In this document: positions 1-10,974 of the stretch, piece by piece
How positions within the stretch are numbered: position 1 is the first letter of the stretch
Layout: every line of letters starts with the position of its first letter
Assembly (NCBI RefSeq): GCF_029227915.1
Contig: NC_079886.1
Location: 5,082,001 to 5,146,000, forward strand
Direction of reading: 5' to 3'
DNA from: Hydractinia symbiolongicarpus
Taxonomy: Eukaryota > Cnidaria > Hydrozoa > Anthoathecata > Hydractiniidae
DNA length: 64,000 bases
Notes under the pieces: model-generated
What the model saw: only the letters and a program-made list of their open reading frames with translations
Told to the model about the DNA's origin: nothing
The model's database searches: none
Program-made: the position numbers and the translations under genes

Positions 1-130
1 ATTGTGAGTTCAGAAAGCTTCCATCAAGTTTTGTTTCTGATACTAAGAAAATATCAGCTTTATCACACAAGAGATTGTTTAAATGTTCAAATTTATTTCT
101 GATTGAGTTGATGTTTAAGTGTCCAATCAT
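1..130 (-). CDS. ORF2 endonuclease N-terminus of a CR1-like non-LTR retrotransposon (partial)
   Basis: The minus-strand frame opens at an ATG at 128-130 and runs 43 codons to the window edge without a stop. It reads MIGHLNINSIRNKFE, later ADIFLVSETKLDGSF. These match the start of the apurinic-like endonuclease (EEP family) domain of LINE ORF2: the GHLNINSIRNK strand carrying the first active-site Asn, and the ET-K motif with the metal-binding Glu. In this family the enzyme nicks target DNA to prime reverse transcription. It lies 88 bp downstream of the esterase ORF1 on the same strand, the usual CR1 order. The reverse transcriptase would lie beyond position 1. Not found by length alone; identified by motif. 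Confidence 0.85.
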   Translation of the reverse strand, partial: MIGHLNINSIRNKFEHLNNLLCDKADIFLVSETKLDGSFLNSQ

Positions 131-218
131 AAGTTTTCGTTTTCAAATATTTAATGGATTTGACATCACTAATTTGAGGAGATTCAATTGATAGAAGTGC
201 GTCTCTGTGCAGTACATA

Positions 219-851
219 TCAGCACTTGTTGATATAACTGGCAAATGTTTTAGTCATGTTCTTTGTTCCATTCTTATTCAAATGAAGTTTACTACCGTTC
301 AAATGGTGTTTGCTGATATTACTATGTTTTATGTAGCAAATATTTCTTTCTTGACATGATCGTTCTAAAATTCTGTTAAGTTCTAATGCCTTTCTGTTAA
401 AATTATCATCTCGCATAGTAAGTCCAGACACCATTACAGAAGGACAAGATTTGCTGACATCAGTAACCAAGTCAATAATAGAGTCTGAAATTTCATTTGG
501 TGATTTAGAAGAGCAAAGATCATTCGTTCCAACATGTATAATTGTGCGATTTTGTTTATCCGTTTCTGACAGTGGTATAATATAATTTCTTATACGGTCT
601 TTATTGGCGCCAGGAAATGATCGAATAATGATATCCTGTTTTTCTAAGAGTTTTTCTTTGATCTTCCATCCTTTAACATTTTTTATAATACTATCACCAT
701 ATATGCATGTCACAGATTTTTCAAACTCATGATGTGAAACGCAACTTTCATTTAAAAAAGTATCAACATTGTATTCAGCAAGATTTTCTAAGCGTTTCTG
801 TAGTGTTGGTTTTCTATCATGTAGAGTTTTGTATTTACTGTTATGTTCACA
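219..851 (-). CDS. ORF1 C-terminal part: SGNH/esterase-like domain of the CR1-like retrotransposon
   Basis: The open frame runs from just after a TGA at 852-854 to the stop at 219. It has no good ATG at its head, so it is probably not an independent gene but the continuation of the upstream ORF1 frame (788-1522), which it overlaps by 64 bp in the -1 frame. SGNH hydrolase blocks are visible: GDSI with the nucleophile Ser, HVGTNDL (block III, GxND), and KLHLNKNGT with the C-terminal His. The Asp normally three residues before that His reads as Ser, so full catalytic competence is doubtful. CR1-like LINEs are known to carry an esterase domain in ORF1. The segment between, around QKRLENLAEYN, reads naturally and supports one protein broken by a frameshift. 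Confidence 0.75.
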   Translation of the reverse strand, partial: CEHNSKYKTLHDRKPTLQKRLENLAEYNVDTFLNESCVSHHEFEKSVTCIYGDSIIKNVKGWKIKEKLLEKQDIIIRSFPGANKDRIRNYIIPLSETDKQNRTIIHVGTNDLCSSKSPNEISDSIIDLVTDVSKSCPSVMVSGLTMRDDNFNRKALELNRILERSCQERNICYIKHSNISKHHLNGSKLHLNKNGTKNMTKTFASYINKC

Positions 852-1522
852 TCAACCATGTTTAGTTGTTCTTTTACTGTAGATTCGTTTCGGCGCTGAT
901 ATTCTACAGTGTTCTTTTTATAAACAGCGTATTTTTTCTTCTGTGTCAAACGGAACATATCCAATTGATCTTTTATCGTTGTATTGTGCCGCAATAAACG
1001 ATCGCTATTCTTCGAAATAATGTTCCCATTCCCTAGAGGGTTGCTGTTAATTTCGTGATCCGTATTAGAGGTCTCCGAAGACAAATCATTTAGCGTCAAA
1101 ATTTGGCTTTCGTCATGAGAAGGTTTTACCGTCGTCATGCATGATTGACTTCGCCGTTCGTTTATACATTCCACTAAAACTTCTAAAACACCAGTCAAAT
1201 CAGTCAATTGTTTTTTCAAGAAAGTGTTATCTTCCTGTAACATTATAATACGGTTTTCTAAAATTCTATGATTATCACCAAATTTATTCTTGTCGTTTGC
1301 AATTTGTTTTACTTCTGACATAATCTCAGTACGAAGTATATCTATACGTTGTTCTTTACACTTCTGTAAACCATTAGGAATAGTTTCATTATCTTCACAT
1401 TCTCCACAGCAAGATCTAAGATCCATTTCCAATATCTCATTGCTTGAAAGCAGCTTTCCATTTAAGTTAACATACTCAAAATCTTTAACAACTTTAATAC
1501 AACATTTCCGCTTATTCGCCAT
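788..1522 (-). CDS. ORF1 N-terminal part: coiled-coil, Cys-containing region of the CR1-like retrotransposon
   Basis: The likely start is the ATG at 1520-1522 in a good context (AAGATGG). An in-frame TTG at 1537 lies inside the adjacent tandem repeat and is less likely. The protein begins MANKRKCCIKVVKDFEY, has a short Cys cluster (RSCCGEC) and then an amphipathic stretch around residues 65-120 (LENRIIMLQEDNTFLKKQL) typical of the coiled coil that trimerises LINE ORF1 proteins. The frame stops at a TAG at 788-790 while the esterase frame is already open. No canonical X_XXY_YYZ slippery heptamer was seen in the 64-bp overlap, so an inactivating frameshift or assembly error is likelier than programmed shifting. 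Only 6 bp separate the ATG from the 370-bp repeat array. Confidence 0.65.
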   Translation of the reverse strand: MANKRKCCIKVVKDFEYVNLNGKLLSSNEILEMDLRSCCGECEDNETIPNGLQKCKEQRIDILRTEIMSEVKQIANDKNKFGDNHRILENRIIMLQEDNTFLKKQLTDLTGVLEVLVECINERRSQSCMTTVKPSHDESQILTLNDLSSETSNTDHEINSNPLGNGNIISKNSDRLLRHNTTIKDQLDMFRLTQKKKYAVYKKNTVEYQRRNESTVKEQLNMVDVNITVNTKLYMIENQHYRNA

Positions 1523-2919
1523 CTTACTGGACTCCAAGAAATAATATTCTTCTTAATTTCTCATGATTGCTGAAACTCAGCGCTTGTACTGGGCGCTGTG
1601 ATAGCGCTTCATTTAAAAACTTAGATAAATAAAGTCAGTTTTTGATGTGGGACCAATCCTAGCCGATAGCGCGCGCTGAAGAATTAAAGACAGCTTCAAA
1701 AGCTACATTTCATGGACTTTGTAACGGTTTCAGTCCGTTTGAGTTGCAACGGTTGCGTCACATATTGGTACCAATATTTATTTAGCGATATTTTTTTAAT
1801 ACTACTAGGTTGCATCGCTATTAACAGTAAAAAGATTGACTGTGGGACATAATTGAACTGTTTTTAGACTTTGATCATACAAATGTCATCAATGAGACAA
1901 TTTAACTCCAAGAAACAACATTCTCCTTAATTTGACATGATTGCTGTAATTCAGCGATTACACCGGTCGCTGTGATAGCGCTTCATTTAAAAATTTAGAT
2001 AAATAAGTCATTTTTTGATGTAGGACCAATCGTTAGCGCGCGCCAAAAAAATGGAGACAGTTTCAAAAGTTACATTTCATGGACTTTCTAACGGTTTCAG
2101 TCCGTTTGAGTTACAACGGTTGCGTCACATGTTGGTACCAGCATTTATTTAAGGATATTTTTCAGATATTACTAGGTTGCATCGCTATTAACAGTAAAAA
2201 GATTGTCTAAGGGACTTAATTGAATTGTTTTTAGACTTTGACCCTGTAAATGTCATGAATGAGACCATTGGACTCAGAGAAATAAAATTCTTCTTAATTT
2301 AACCTGATTGCTGGAACTCAGCAATTGCACTGGGCGCTGTGGTAGCTCTTCATTTAAAAATTTAGTTAAATAAGTCATTTTTTAATGTGAGACCAATCCT
2401 AGCCCTTAGCGCGCACTGAAGAAAAAAAAATATTTTCAAAAACTACATTTCATTGACTTTCTAGCGGTATTAATCCGTTTGAGTTACAACGGTTGCATCA
2501 CATAATCGTACCAACATGTATTTCGCGATATTTTTGCGATATTACTAGGTTGATTCGCTTTTAACAATGAAACGATTGACTGTGGGACTTAATTGAATTG
2601 ATTTTGGAGCTTGACATTATAAATGTGATAAATGAGACAATTGGACTCAAAGAAATAACATTCTTCTTAATTTAACCTGATTGCTGGCACTCAGCGATTG
2701 CACTGGGCGCTGTGGTAGCTCTTCATTTAAAAAGTTAGATACATAAGTCATTTTTTACTGTGGGACCAATCCTATCCGTTAGCGCGCGCTGAAAAAAGAA
2801 GACATTTTCAAAAACTACATTTCATGGACTTTCTAATGGTTTCAGTCCGTTTGAGTTACAACGGTTGCGTCACATATTGACACCAACATGCATTTAGCTA
2901 TATTTTTCTAATCTTACTA

Positions 2920-3121
2920 CATTCATGTTCATAAATTATTCGAAAACGGCTTTTGAGACTTTTTTCAGAGTTTTCCCCCTCTCCCCCTACAGTCAGTTTT
3001 GATTTTGTGTTGATTTGTGCCCCAAAATACTGCCGCTGACTCTGGAAAAGACCTCCAACCAACCCTGAAGAGTGGGGGGAGGGGGAAAGTGGTTTTTCAA
3101 AAAGTATTATGAACATGATTG
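2920..3121. mobile_element. 202-bp MITE with TA target duplication (solo copy)
   Basis: The ends are inverted: CATTCATGTTCATAA at the left and TTATGAACATGATTG at the right. Uninterrupted monomers read TTACTAGGTTGC; here the same site reads TTAC-TA-element-TA-GGTTGC, which proves insertion with TA duplication, as for Tc1/mariner-type elements. The interior has a C-run/G-run foldback (CCCCCTCTCCCCC and GGGGGGAGGGGG). It has no coding capacity. Confidence 0.85.
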
Positions 3122-6100
3122 TAGGTTGCATCGCTTTTAACAGTGAAACGATTGACTGTGTGACTTAATTGAACTGATTTTAAACTTTGACCTTATAAAT
3201 GTGATAAATGAGACAATTGGACTCCAAGATATAACATTCTTCTTAATTTGACATGATTGCTGGAACTCAGCGATTGCACTGGGCGCTGAGGTGGCTCTTC
3301 ATTTAAAAAATTTAGATAAATAAGTCATTTTTTACTGTGGGACCAATCCTAGCCCTTAGCGCGCGCTGAAGAAAAAAAGACATTTTCAAAAACTACATTT
3401 CATTGACTTTCTAGCGGTATCAATCCGTTTGAGTTACAACGGTTGCGTCACATAATCGTACCAACATGTATTTCGCGATATTTTTGCGATATTACTAGGT
3501 TGATTCGCTTTTAACAATGAAACAATTGACTGTGGGACTTAATTGAATTGATTTTGGAGCTTGACATTATAAATGTGATAAATGAGACAATTGGACTCAA
3601 AGAAATAACATTCTTCTTAATTTAACCTGATTGCTGGCACTCAGCGATTGCACTGGGCGCTGTGGTAGCTCTTCATTTCAAAAGTTAGATATATAAGTCA
3701 TTTTTTACTGTGGGACCAATCCTATCCGTTAGCCGCGCTGAAGAAAAGAAGACATTTTCAAAAACTACATTTCACTGACTTTCTAACGGTACCAGTCCGC
3801 TGGAGTTACAACGGCTGCGCCACATATTCGACAAGGGCTGCGCCACACATTCGTACCAACATGTATTTAGCGTTATGCTTCTGATATTACTAGGTTGCAT
3901 CGCTTTTAACAGTAAAACGATTGACTGTGGGGCTTAGTTGAGCTGATTTTAGACTTTGATCTTATAAATACCATCAATGAAACAATTGGACTCTAAGAAA
4001 AAACATTCTCTTTAATTTGACATGAATGCTGGAATTCAGCGATTACACTGGGCGCTGTGATAGCACTTCATTTAAAAAATTAGATAAATAAGTCATTTTT
4101 TGGTGTGGGACCAATCTTAGCCGTTAGCGCGCGCTGAAGAAAAAGAGATAGTTTCAAAAGCTACATTTCACTGATTTTCTAACGGTATCAGTCCATTTGA
4201 CTTACAACGGTTGCGTCACATATTGGTACCAACATGTTTTTAGAGATAATTTTCTAATATTACTAGGTTGCATCGCTTTTGACAGTGAAAGATTGACTGT
4301 GGGACTTAATTGAACTGATTTTGACTTTGACATTATAAATGTGATAAATGAGACAATTGAACTCCAAGAAATAACATTCTCCTTAATTTGACATCATTGC
4401 TGAAATTCAGCGATAACACTGGTCGCTGTGATAGCGCTTCATTTAAAAATTTAGATAAATTAGTCATTTTTTGAGGTGGGACCAATCTTAGCCTTTAGCG
4501 CGCGCTCAAGAAATAGAGAAAGTTTCAAAAAATAAATTTCATTGACTTTCTAACTGTATCAGTTCGCTGGAGTTACAACGGTTGCGCCACATATTCGTAC
4601 CAACATTTACTTAGCGATATTTTTCTGATATTACTAGGTTGCATCGCGTTTAACAGTAAAACGATTGACTGAGGGACTTAATAGAACTGTTTTTAGACTG
4701 TGACCTGATAAATGGATAAATAAGGCAATTGGACTCCAAGAAATAACATTCTTCTTAATTTGACATGATTGCTTGAACTCAACGATTACACTGGGCTTTG
4801 TTGTAGCGTTTCATTTAAAAACTTAGATAAATAAGTCATTTTTTACGGTGGGACCAATCCTATCCGTTAGCGCGCGCTAAAGAAAAGAAGACGTTTTCAA
4901 AAACTACACTTCATTGACTTTCTAACGGTATCAGTCTGTTTGAGGTACAACGTTTGTGTCACATATTTGTACCAACATGTATTTAGCGATATTTTTCTAA
5001 TATTACTAGGTTGCATTGCTTTTAACAGTGAAACGATTGACTGTGGGACTTAATTGAACTGATTTTTGACTTTGACCTTATGATTGTCGTAAATGAGTCA
5101 ACTGGACTGCAGGAAATACATTCTTTTTCATTTAACATGATTGCTGGAACTCTGCGATTACACCGGGCTTTGTGTTAGCGCTTCATTTAAAAGTTTTGAT
5201 AAATAAGTCATTCTTTACTGTGGGACAAATCCTGACCGTTAGGGAGCGCCGCAGAAATAGAGACAGTTTCCAGAACTACATTTCATAGACTTTCTAACGG
5301 TACCAGTCCGCTAGAGTTACAACAGCTGCGTCACATATTCGACAACGGCTGCGCCACACATTCGTATTAACATGTATTTACCGTTATGCTTCTGATATTA
5401 CTAGGTTGCATCGCTATTAACAGTAAAACAATTGACTGTGGGGCTTAGTTGAGCTGATTTTAGACAACATTCTCTTTAATTTGAAATGATTGCTGGAATT
5501 CAGCGATTACACTGGGCGCTGTGATAGTGCTTTATTTAAAAAACTTGATAAATAAGCCATTTTTTGGTGTGGGACCAATCTTAGCCTTTAGCGCGCGCTG
5601 AAGAAATAGGGAAAGTTTCAAAAGTTACATTTCATGGACTTTCTAACGGTTTCAGTCCGTTTGAGTTACAACGGTTGCGTCACATGTTGGTACCAACATT
5701 TATTTAGGGATATTTTTCAGATATTACTAGGTTGCATCGCTATTAACAGAAAAAAGATTGACTAAGGGACTTAATTGAATTGTTTTTAGACTTTGACCCT
5801 GTAAATGTCATGAATGAGACAATTGGACTCAGAGAAATAAAATTCTTCTTAATTTAACCTGATTGCTGGAACTCAGCAATTGCACTGGGCGCTGTGGTAG
5901 CTCTTCATTTAAAAATTTAGTAAAATAAGTCATTTTTTACTGTGAGACCAATCCTAGCCCTTAGCGCGCACTGAAGAAAAAAAGATATTTTCAAAAACTA
6001 CATTTCATTGACTTTCTAGCGGTATTAATCCGTTTGAGTTACAACGGTTGCATCACATAATCGTACCAACATGTATTTCGCAATATTTTTGCGATATTAC

Positions 6101-6870
6101 TAGGTTGATTCGCTTTTAACAATGAAACGATTGACTGTGGGACTTAATTGAATTGATTTTGGAGCTTGACATTATAAATGTGATAAATGAGACAATTGGA
6201 CTCAAAGAAATAACATTCTTCTTAATTTAACCTGATTGCTGGCACTCAGCGATTGCACTGGGCGCTGTGGTAGCTCTTCATTTAAAAAGTTAGATATATA
6301 AGTCATTTTTTATGTGGGACCAATCCTATCCGTTAGCGCGCGCTGAAGAAAAGAAGACATTTTCAAAAACTACATTTCATTGACTTTCTAACGGTACCAG
6401 TCCGCTGGAGTTACAACGGCTGCGCCACATATTCGACAAGGGCTGCGCCACACATTCGTACCAACATGTATTTAGCGTTATGCTTCTGATATTACTAGGT
6501 TGCATCGCTATTAACAGTAAAACGATTGACTGTGGGGCTTAGTTGAGCTGATTTTAGACTTTGATCTTATAAATACCATCAATGAAACAATTGGACTCTA
6601 AGAAAAAACATTCTCTTTAATTTGACATCATTGCTGAAATTCAGCGATTACACTGGTCGCTGTGATAGCGCTTCATTTAAAAATTTAGATAAATTAGTCA
6701 TTTTTTGATGTGGGACCAATCTTAGCCTTTAGCGCGCGCTCAAGAAATAGAGAAAGTTTCAAAAGCTACATTTCATGGACTTTCTAACGGTTTCAGTTCG
6801 TTTGAGTTACAACGGTTGCGTCACATATTGACACCAACATGCATTTAGCGATATTTTTCTAATCTTACTA

Positions 6871-7874
6871 CAATCATGTTCATAAATTATTGGAAAAGGC
6901 TTTTGAGACTTTTTTCAGAGTTTTCCCCCTCTCCCCCTACAGTCAGTTTTGATTTTGTGATGATTTGTGCCCCAAAATACTGGCGGTGACTCTGGAAAAG
7001 ACCTCCAACCAACACGGAAGAGTGAGGGGAGGTGGAAAGTGGTTTTTCCAAAACTATTATGAACATGATTGTCTCTATAATGTGAGACTTAGTTTTTTTA
7101 AGTGGCTTTTTTTTACAAAAGCTTTTGTGTGCGTTTGTGTTGGCTGAATAAAGGACAAGTACTACTTTGTCATTCATTATACCTTGCATGCAGAGCTGGT
7201 TGGTTTTCTTGTTTCATAAACTAGGTTCCAGGCATCCTAATGTCTGTTTGTTTCTTATTGTTTTTCGTATTTGGCAAGAGCTTTTATATGCTTATATATT
7301 GTGTATACATGACTAAAATTGTTCTTTGTATAACATAGACACTTTGTAGTATAAAAGAAATGGATAACACACACGTTCCACTCACGTTCCGCACACCTTC
7401 CACTCAAGTTCCATGGCCAAGTGTACAAGAGGAAACTGCAGTAGCACACGTTCCACACGTTCCGTCAATTTTATATAAAAATTAAAATTTACTTTAATTT
7501 TATTGAATTTGACGGTAGGTGTGGAACCTGTTCAATTTAGGTGCAACCGATAGTGGAGCTCCTTGGAACGGGTGTGGAACGTGTCCGGAACGTGTGTAAC
7601 GTGTCATCAAAGCGTAATTTTGGCTCTAAACAAGGGCAACCCCTTTTCAATTTTCTTATGTCATTTACAGACAATCATGTTCATAAATTATTGAAAAAAC
7701 GGCTTTTGAGGCTTTTTTCAGAGTTTTCCCCCTCTCCCCCTACATTCAGTGTTGATTTTGTGTTGATTTGTGCCCCAAAATACTGCCGGTGACTCTGGAA
7801 AAGACCTCCAACCAACACTGAAGAGTGGGGGGAGGGGGAAAGTGGTTTTTCAAAAAGTATTATGAACATGATTG
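6871..7874. mobile_element. Composite MITE: two MITE copies flanking a 600-bp segment
   Basis: A MITE copy at 6871-7071 and another at 7672-7874 are in the same orientation and are near-identical to the solo copy at 2920-3121. The outer flanks are TA at both ends in the same monomer position as the solo copy. The inner flanks are not TA (TCTC after the first, CAGA before the second). The 600-bp interior is unlike the array and contains an inverted GTTCCACACGTTCC-type foldback (about 7370-7600). No protein-coding frame in it looks real. Confidence 0.75.
7370..7600. repeat. Foldback of CACGTTCC/GGAACGTG repeats inside the composite element
   Basis: Several CACGTTCCAC and CGTTCCGTCAA blocks on the left (about 7370-7470) face TTGACGG, GTGTGGAAC and GGAACGTG blocks on the right (about 7508-7600), around an AT-rich centre. 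The arms could form an imperfect long hairpin. Its role is unknown. Confidence 0.6.
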
Positions 7875-8698
7875 TAGGTTGCATCGCTTATAACAGTGAA
7901 ACGATTGACTGTGTGACTTAATTGAACTGATTTTAAACTTTGACCTTATAAATGTGATAAATGAGACAATTGGACTCCAAGATATAACATTCTTCTTAAT
8001 TTGACATGATTGCTGGAACTCAGCGATTGCACTGGGCGCTGAGGTGGCTCTTCATTTAAAAAATAAAGGTAAATAAGTCATTTTTTACTGTGGGACCAAT
8101 CCTAGCCCTTAGCGCGCGCTGAAGAAAAAAAGACATTTTCAAAAACTACTTTTCATTGACTTTCTAGCGGTATCAATCCGTTTGAGTTACAACGATTGCG
8201 TCACATATTCGTACCAACATTTATTTAGCTATATTGTTCTGATATTACTAGGTTGCATCGCTATTAACAGTAAAAAGATTGACTCAGGGACTTAATTGAA
8301 CTGTTTTTAGACTTTGACCCTATAAATGTCATGAGGGAGACAATTGGACTCAGAGAAATTACATTCTTCTTAATTTAACCTGATTGCTGGAACTCAGCAA
8401 TTGCACTGGGCGCTGTGGTAGCTCTTCATTTAAAAATTTAGTTAAATAAGTCATTTTTTACTGTGAGACCAATCCTAGCCCTTAGCGCGCACTGAAGAAA
8501 AAAAGACATTTTCAAAAACTACATTTCATTGACTTTCTAGCGGTATCAATCCGTTTGAGTTACAACGGTTGCGTCACATAATCGTACCAACATGTATTTC
8601 GCGATATTTTTGCGATATTACTAGGTTGATTCGCTTTTAACAATGAAACGATTGACTGTGGGACTTAATTGAACTGATTTTGGACTTTGACATTATAA

Positions 8699-10159
8699 AG
8701 ACTTGAACTTTTGCAGGATATGAGGATGCATTTTTATGCCCATAAGAGCTCAATTAATTTTTACATTTTCTGTAAACTTTACAAGGGGACTAAGTGCGAT
8801 ATGACAAGTGGAATAAAATTTTCCAGAATTTAAAGCGTGCATGTTAACGTATTTTTTTATTGTTTTGTGTAGACATTTGATTGACAATTTAGGTGGGTTT
8901 TTAACCTTATTCTAATTTATGAGAGGATAGTATGGTTGTTCGTATTTAGTTCATGTTGCAAACTGCTGTTTCTCAAAATTTTGTGTAAACGTTTTGGAGA
9001 AAAAGACCACGTGCAATATACTGAAAGAACAAATTTTTGTGGAATTAGCCTCCACTAAAGGCTGTTGTGTAAGCTAATGGCTTTTTCATATTTAGTATTA
9101 TAAACTTTTGTTGGAGAAAACTAAACGGTATGGTTTCACGTTTTTGTTAGGAATTTTTAAATTGTAGTGATATATAACTGTGTTTGGTGATACTAATTGT
9201 TGTGACTAGAACTTTTTTGTTCTTTTAATTGTATAAAATGCCTGATTTTTCTATAACATGATGTGGTTCAAAACCTTTTTGTGGAAGATATATGAGCAAT
9301 GGCAATATAAATGAACTGATTCTTGATTTGGGCGTGCTCTTCAAAAACCAATCTGTTTTACATTTTGTGTAAACTTTTGTGAGGACGGACCATTGCGGTA
9401 TGTTTTCCAAAAATAATATATATCTTTGTTGATTCAAAATTTTATTCCTATTTTTTCACATTTCATTTAAAATGGTTGGTAAAGGTCACTGCAGATCATC
9501 ATACTACGAATAAAAATTTGTATTCTTAAGCGGTTATTTTTTTACATTTTTTGTATATTTTTGGGGAACAGGATAGTATGCAACCGAATAAATAATTTTC
9601 TAGATATAATTTTGATGTTTTTGACACTTCTGATTGAAATATTAAAGAGTTTCAATGTAATCAAACGTAATCACTTTTTACAATGTAAATATTTGGGATG
9701 TGTTATTTATGACTTTATTATTACTGTTGGTGTTGCACATGATTCTAACATTATTTTCGTAAGCGTTTCAAGCTGTACACATTGGAAGAAATGTGCCAAC
9801 AAATTTCAAGAAAAAAAGTATTGTGTATTGACGGGTCCTAGCCCACGTCATCAAAATATAAGTTACGATTCTCTTCTCCAATGCACTCCTCCTCAAATGG
9901 ACTTAACATTTTTTTGAACTTTAGAGGACTTTACTGACGGCAACAAAATTTTAAAACTTAAAGCACTTATATCTCCTTATGCGTTTGTGGACACATTTGA
10001 TCCTATATTTTTTATCAGCGTTTTATTCTGTACGCATAACAGACAGCAGATAACTACATTTTCCCAATTTTTTTATATGTACTGCTAACGTTAGCAAAAC
10101 CTGCAAAACAACCTATAATCTCCTGCCTGAGTGGATTCTTCCAATCTTCTATCGACTAG
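8699..10159 (+). mobile_element. Helitron-like non-autonomous element with internal tandem units
   Basis: It begins where the 370-bp array breaks off and ends in GTGGATTCTTCCA, a short spacer, ATCGACTAG and then T. A small hairpin about 12 nt before CTRR, followed by a T, is the Helitron 3'-end signature. Much of 8700-9560 consists of diverged ~110-150 bp units of the type TTTACATTTTGTGTAAACTTTTG. The same sequence recurs at 61190-62367 and, inverted, at 14415-16390. Open frames inside it (for example 9561-9917) fall within the repeated sequence and are not credible genes. The exact 5' end is not certain. Confidence 0.6.
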
Positions 10160-10886
10160 TCTTATATAATAATACGGAGTGTATGTGACGGTCATAGTGG
10201 ATATCGTCTTTTTCCTTTAAAGTTGCCGAAAAAAGTATGTCTCAAATGACAAATTTTATGACGTTATGGCGCGACGTCAATAAAACTACTTTAACGTCAA
10301 TATCCTATATTAAAATAATAAAGCCATTACAATGCACTTAAAACTTTGAGGCCAAATAATTCGGAAAGGAGGTGGTGACGTCAACGATTTTTCCTCACAT
10401 GGGTAACTAGGGACCACCTAGGACCAATTTGGGTAACTTTTCCAAACCTGGATCCCCAAATCCGTTTCGAATTGGACGGGTGAATAATGTCATCAAGAAT
10501 CCTTCAAACCCTAATACTTCTGCAATCGTTTGTCGAAAGTACATGATCCTATATATTTTCTTGATCAGTCTTGGTCAAGATCTATACGATAAAGGCACCA
10601 AGTATATAAATTTTTGAAAAAAATATTTTGTGTTTTGACAGGTCTCTGCTGACGTCAGCAAAATTTTTAAACCCTTTTTACCTCATTAACCGTTCATCAA
10701 TAGCACATCATATACATTTTTTGGATGAGCGCTTTAAGCTCTACGCAATGGAGGCAACGTGAAAACAAGGTTCTCAAATACTTTTTGTTATGGATTGGTT
10801 GCTGACGTCATCAAAATTCAAATGACGTTCTTTTTCATTTTTATCCTGCCTCTTCAGTGGATATTTCCACAGTCCTTATCGACTAG
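10160..10886 (+). mobile_element. Helitron-like element, complete-looking 727-bp copy joined head-to-tail
   Basis: It starts TCTTATATAATAATACGG immediately after the CTAG of the preceding copy, matching the 5' TC rule, and ends GTGGATATTTCCAC, 12 nt, CTAG, T. The core at 10370-10480 (GGTAACTAGGGACCACC and CCAATTTGGGTAAC) recurs on the minus strand at 29.9, 31.2 and 33.1 kb. It encodes no protein, so it would depend on a Rep/helicase from elsewhere. Confidence 0.65.
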
Positions 10887-10974
10887 TATTAGAAATAAGA
10901 GCGGCTGAGTATGGACCCTTTAGGAACGTCTCACTTAACTTGTTGTGCATTAGCATTGTGCATACATAAAAACT

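Larger units (their letters stand above)
1529..8698. repeat. Tandem array of ~370-bp monomers (about 16 copies)
   Basis: An anchor resembling ATTGCTGGAACTCAGCGATT recurs near 1567, 1939, 2309, 2680, 3256, 3630, 4027, 4397, 4768, 5139, 5488, 5862, 6233, 6630, 8009 and 8380, a 349-397 bp period once the insertions are subtracted. Each monomer also has an AGCGCGCGCTGAAGA block, TCCGTTTGAGTTACAACGG, and a terminal TTGGACTCCAAGAAATAAC. The array ends abruptly at 8698. At its other end it stops at 1529, just before the ORF1 ATG of the minus-strand LINE. Monomers 3-4 closely match monomers 12-13, and both blocks lead into copies with the same extra GGCTGCGCCACA segment, so blocks of monomers were duplicated. 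Either the LINE's tandem 5' UTR or a satellite the LINE entered. Confidence 0.9.

Noticed and set aside
788-860. Programmed -1 ribosomal frameshift in ORF1
   Set aside because: Direction fits, but no X_XXY_YYZ heptamer is present in the overlap, so not claimed.
9561-9917. 118-codon plus-strand frame
   Set aside because: It lies inside Helitron-like sequence that recurs at 10.7 and 62.2 kb with stops.
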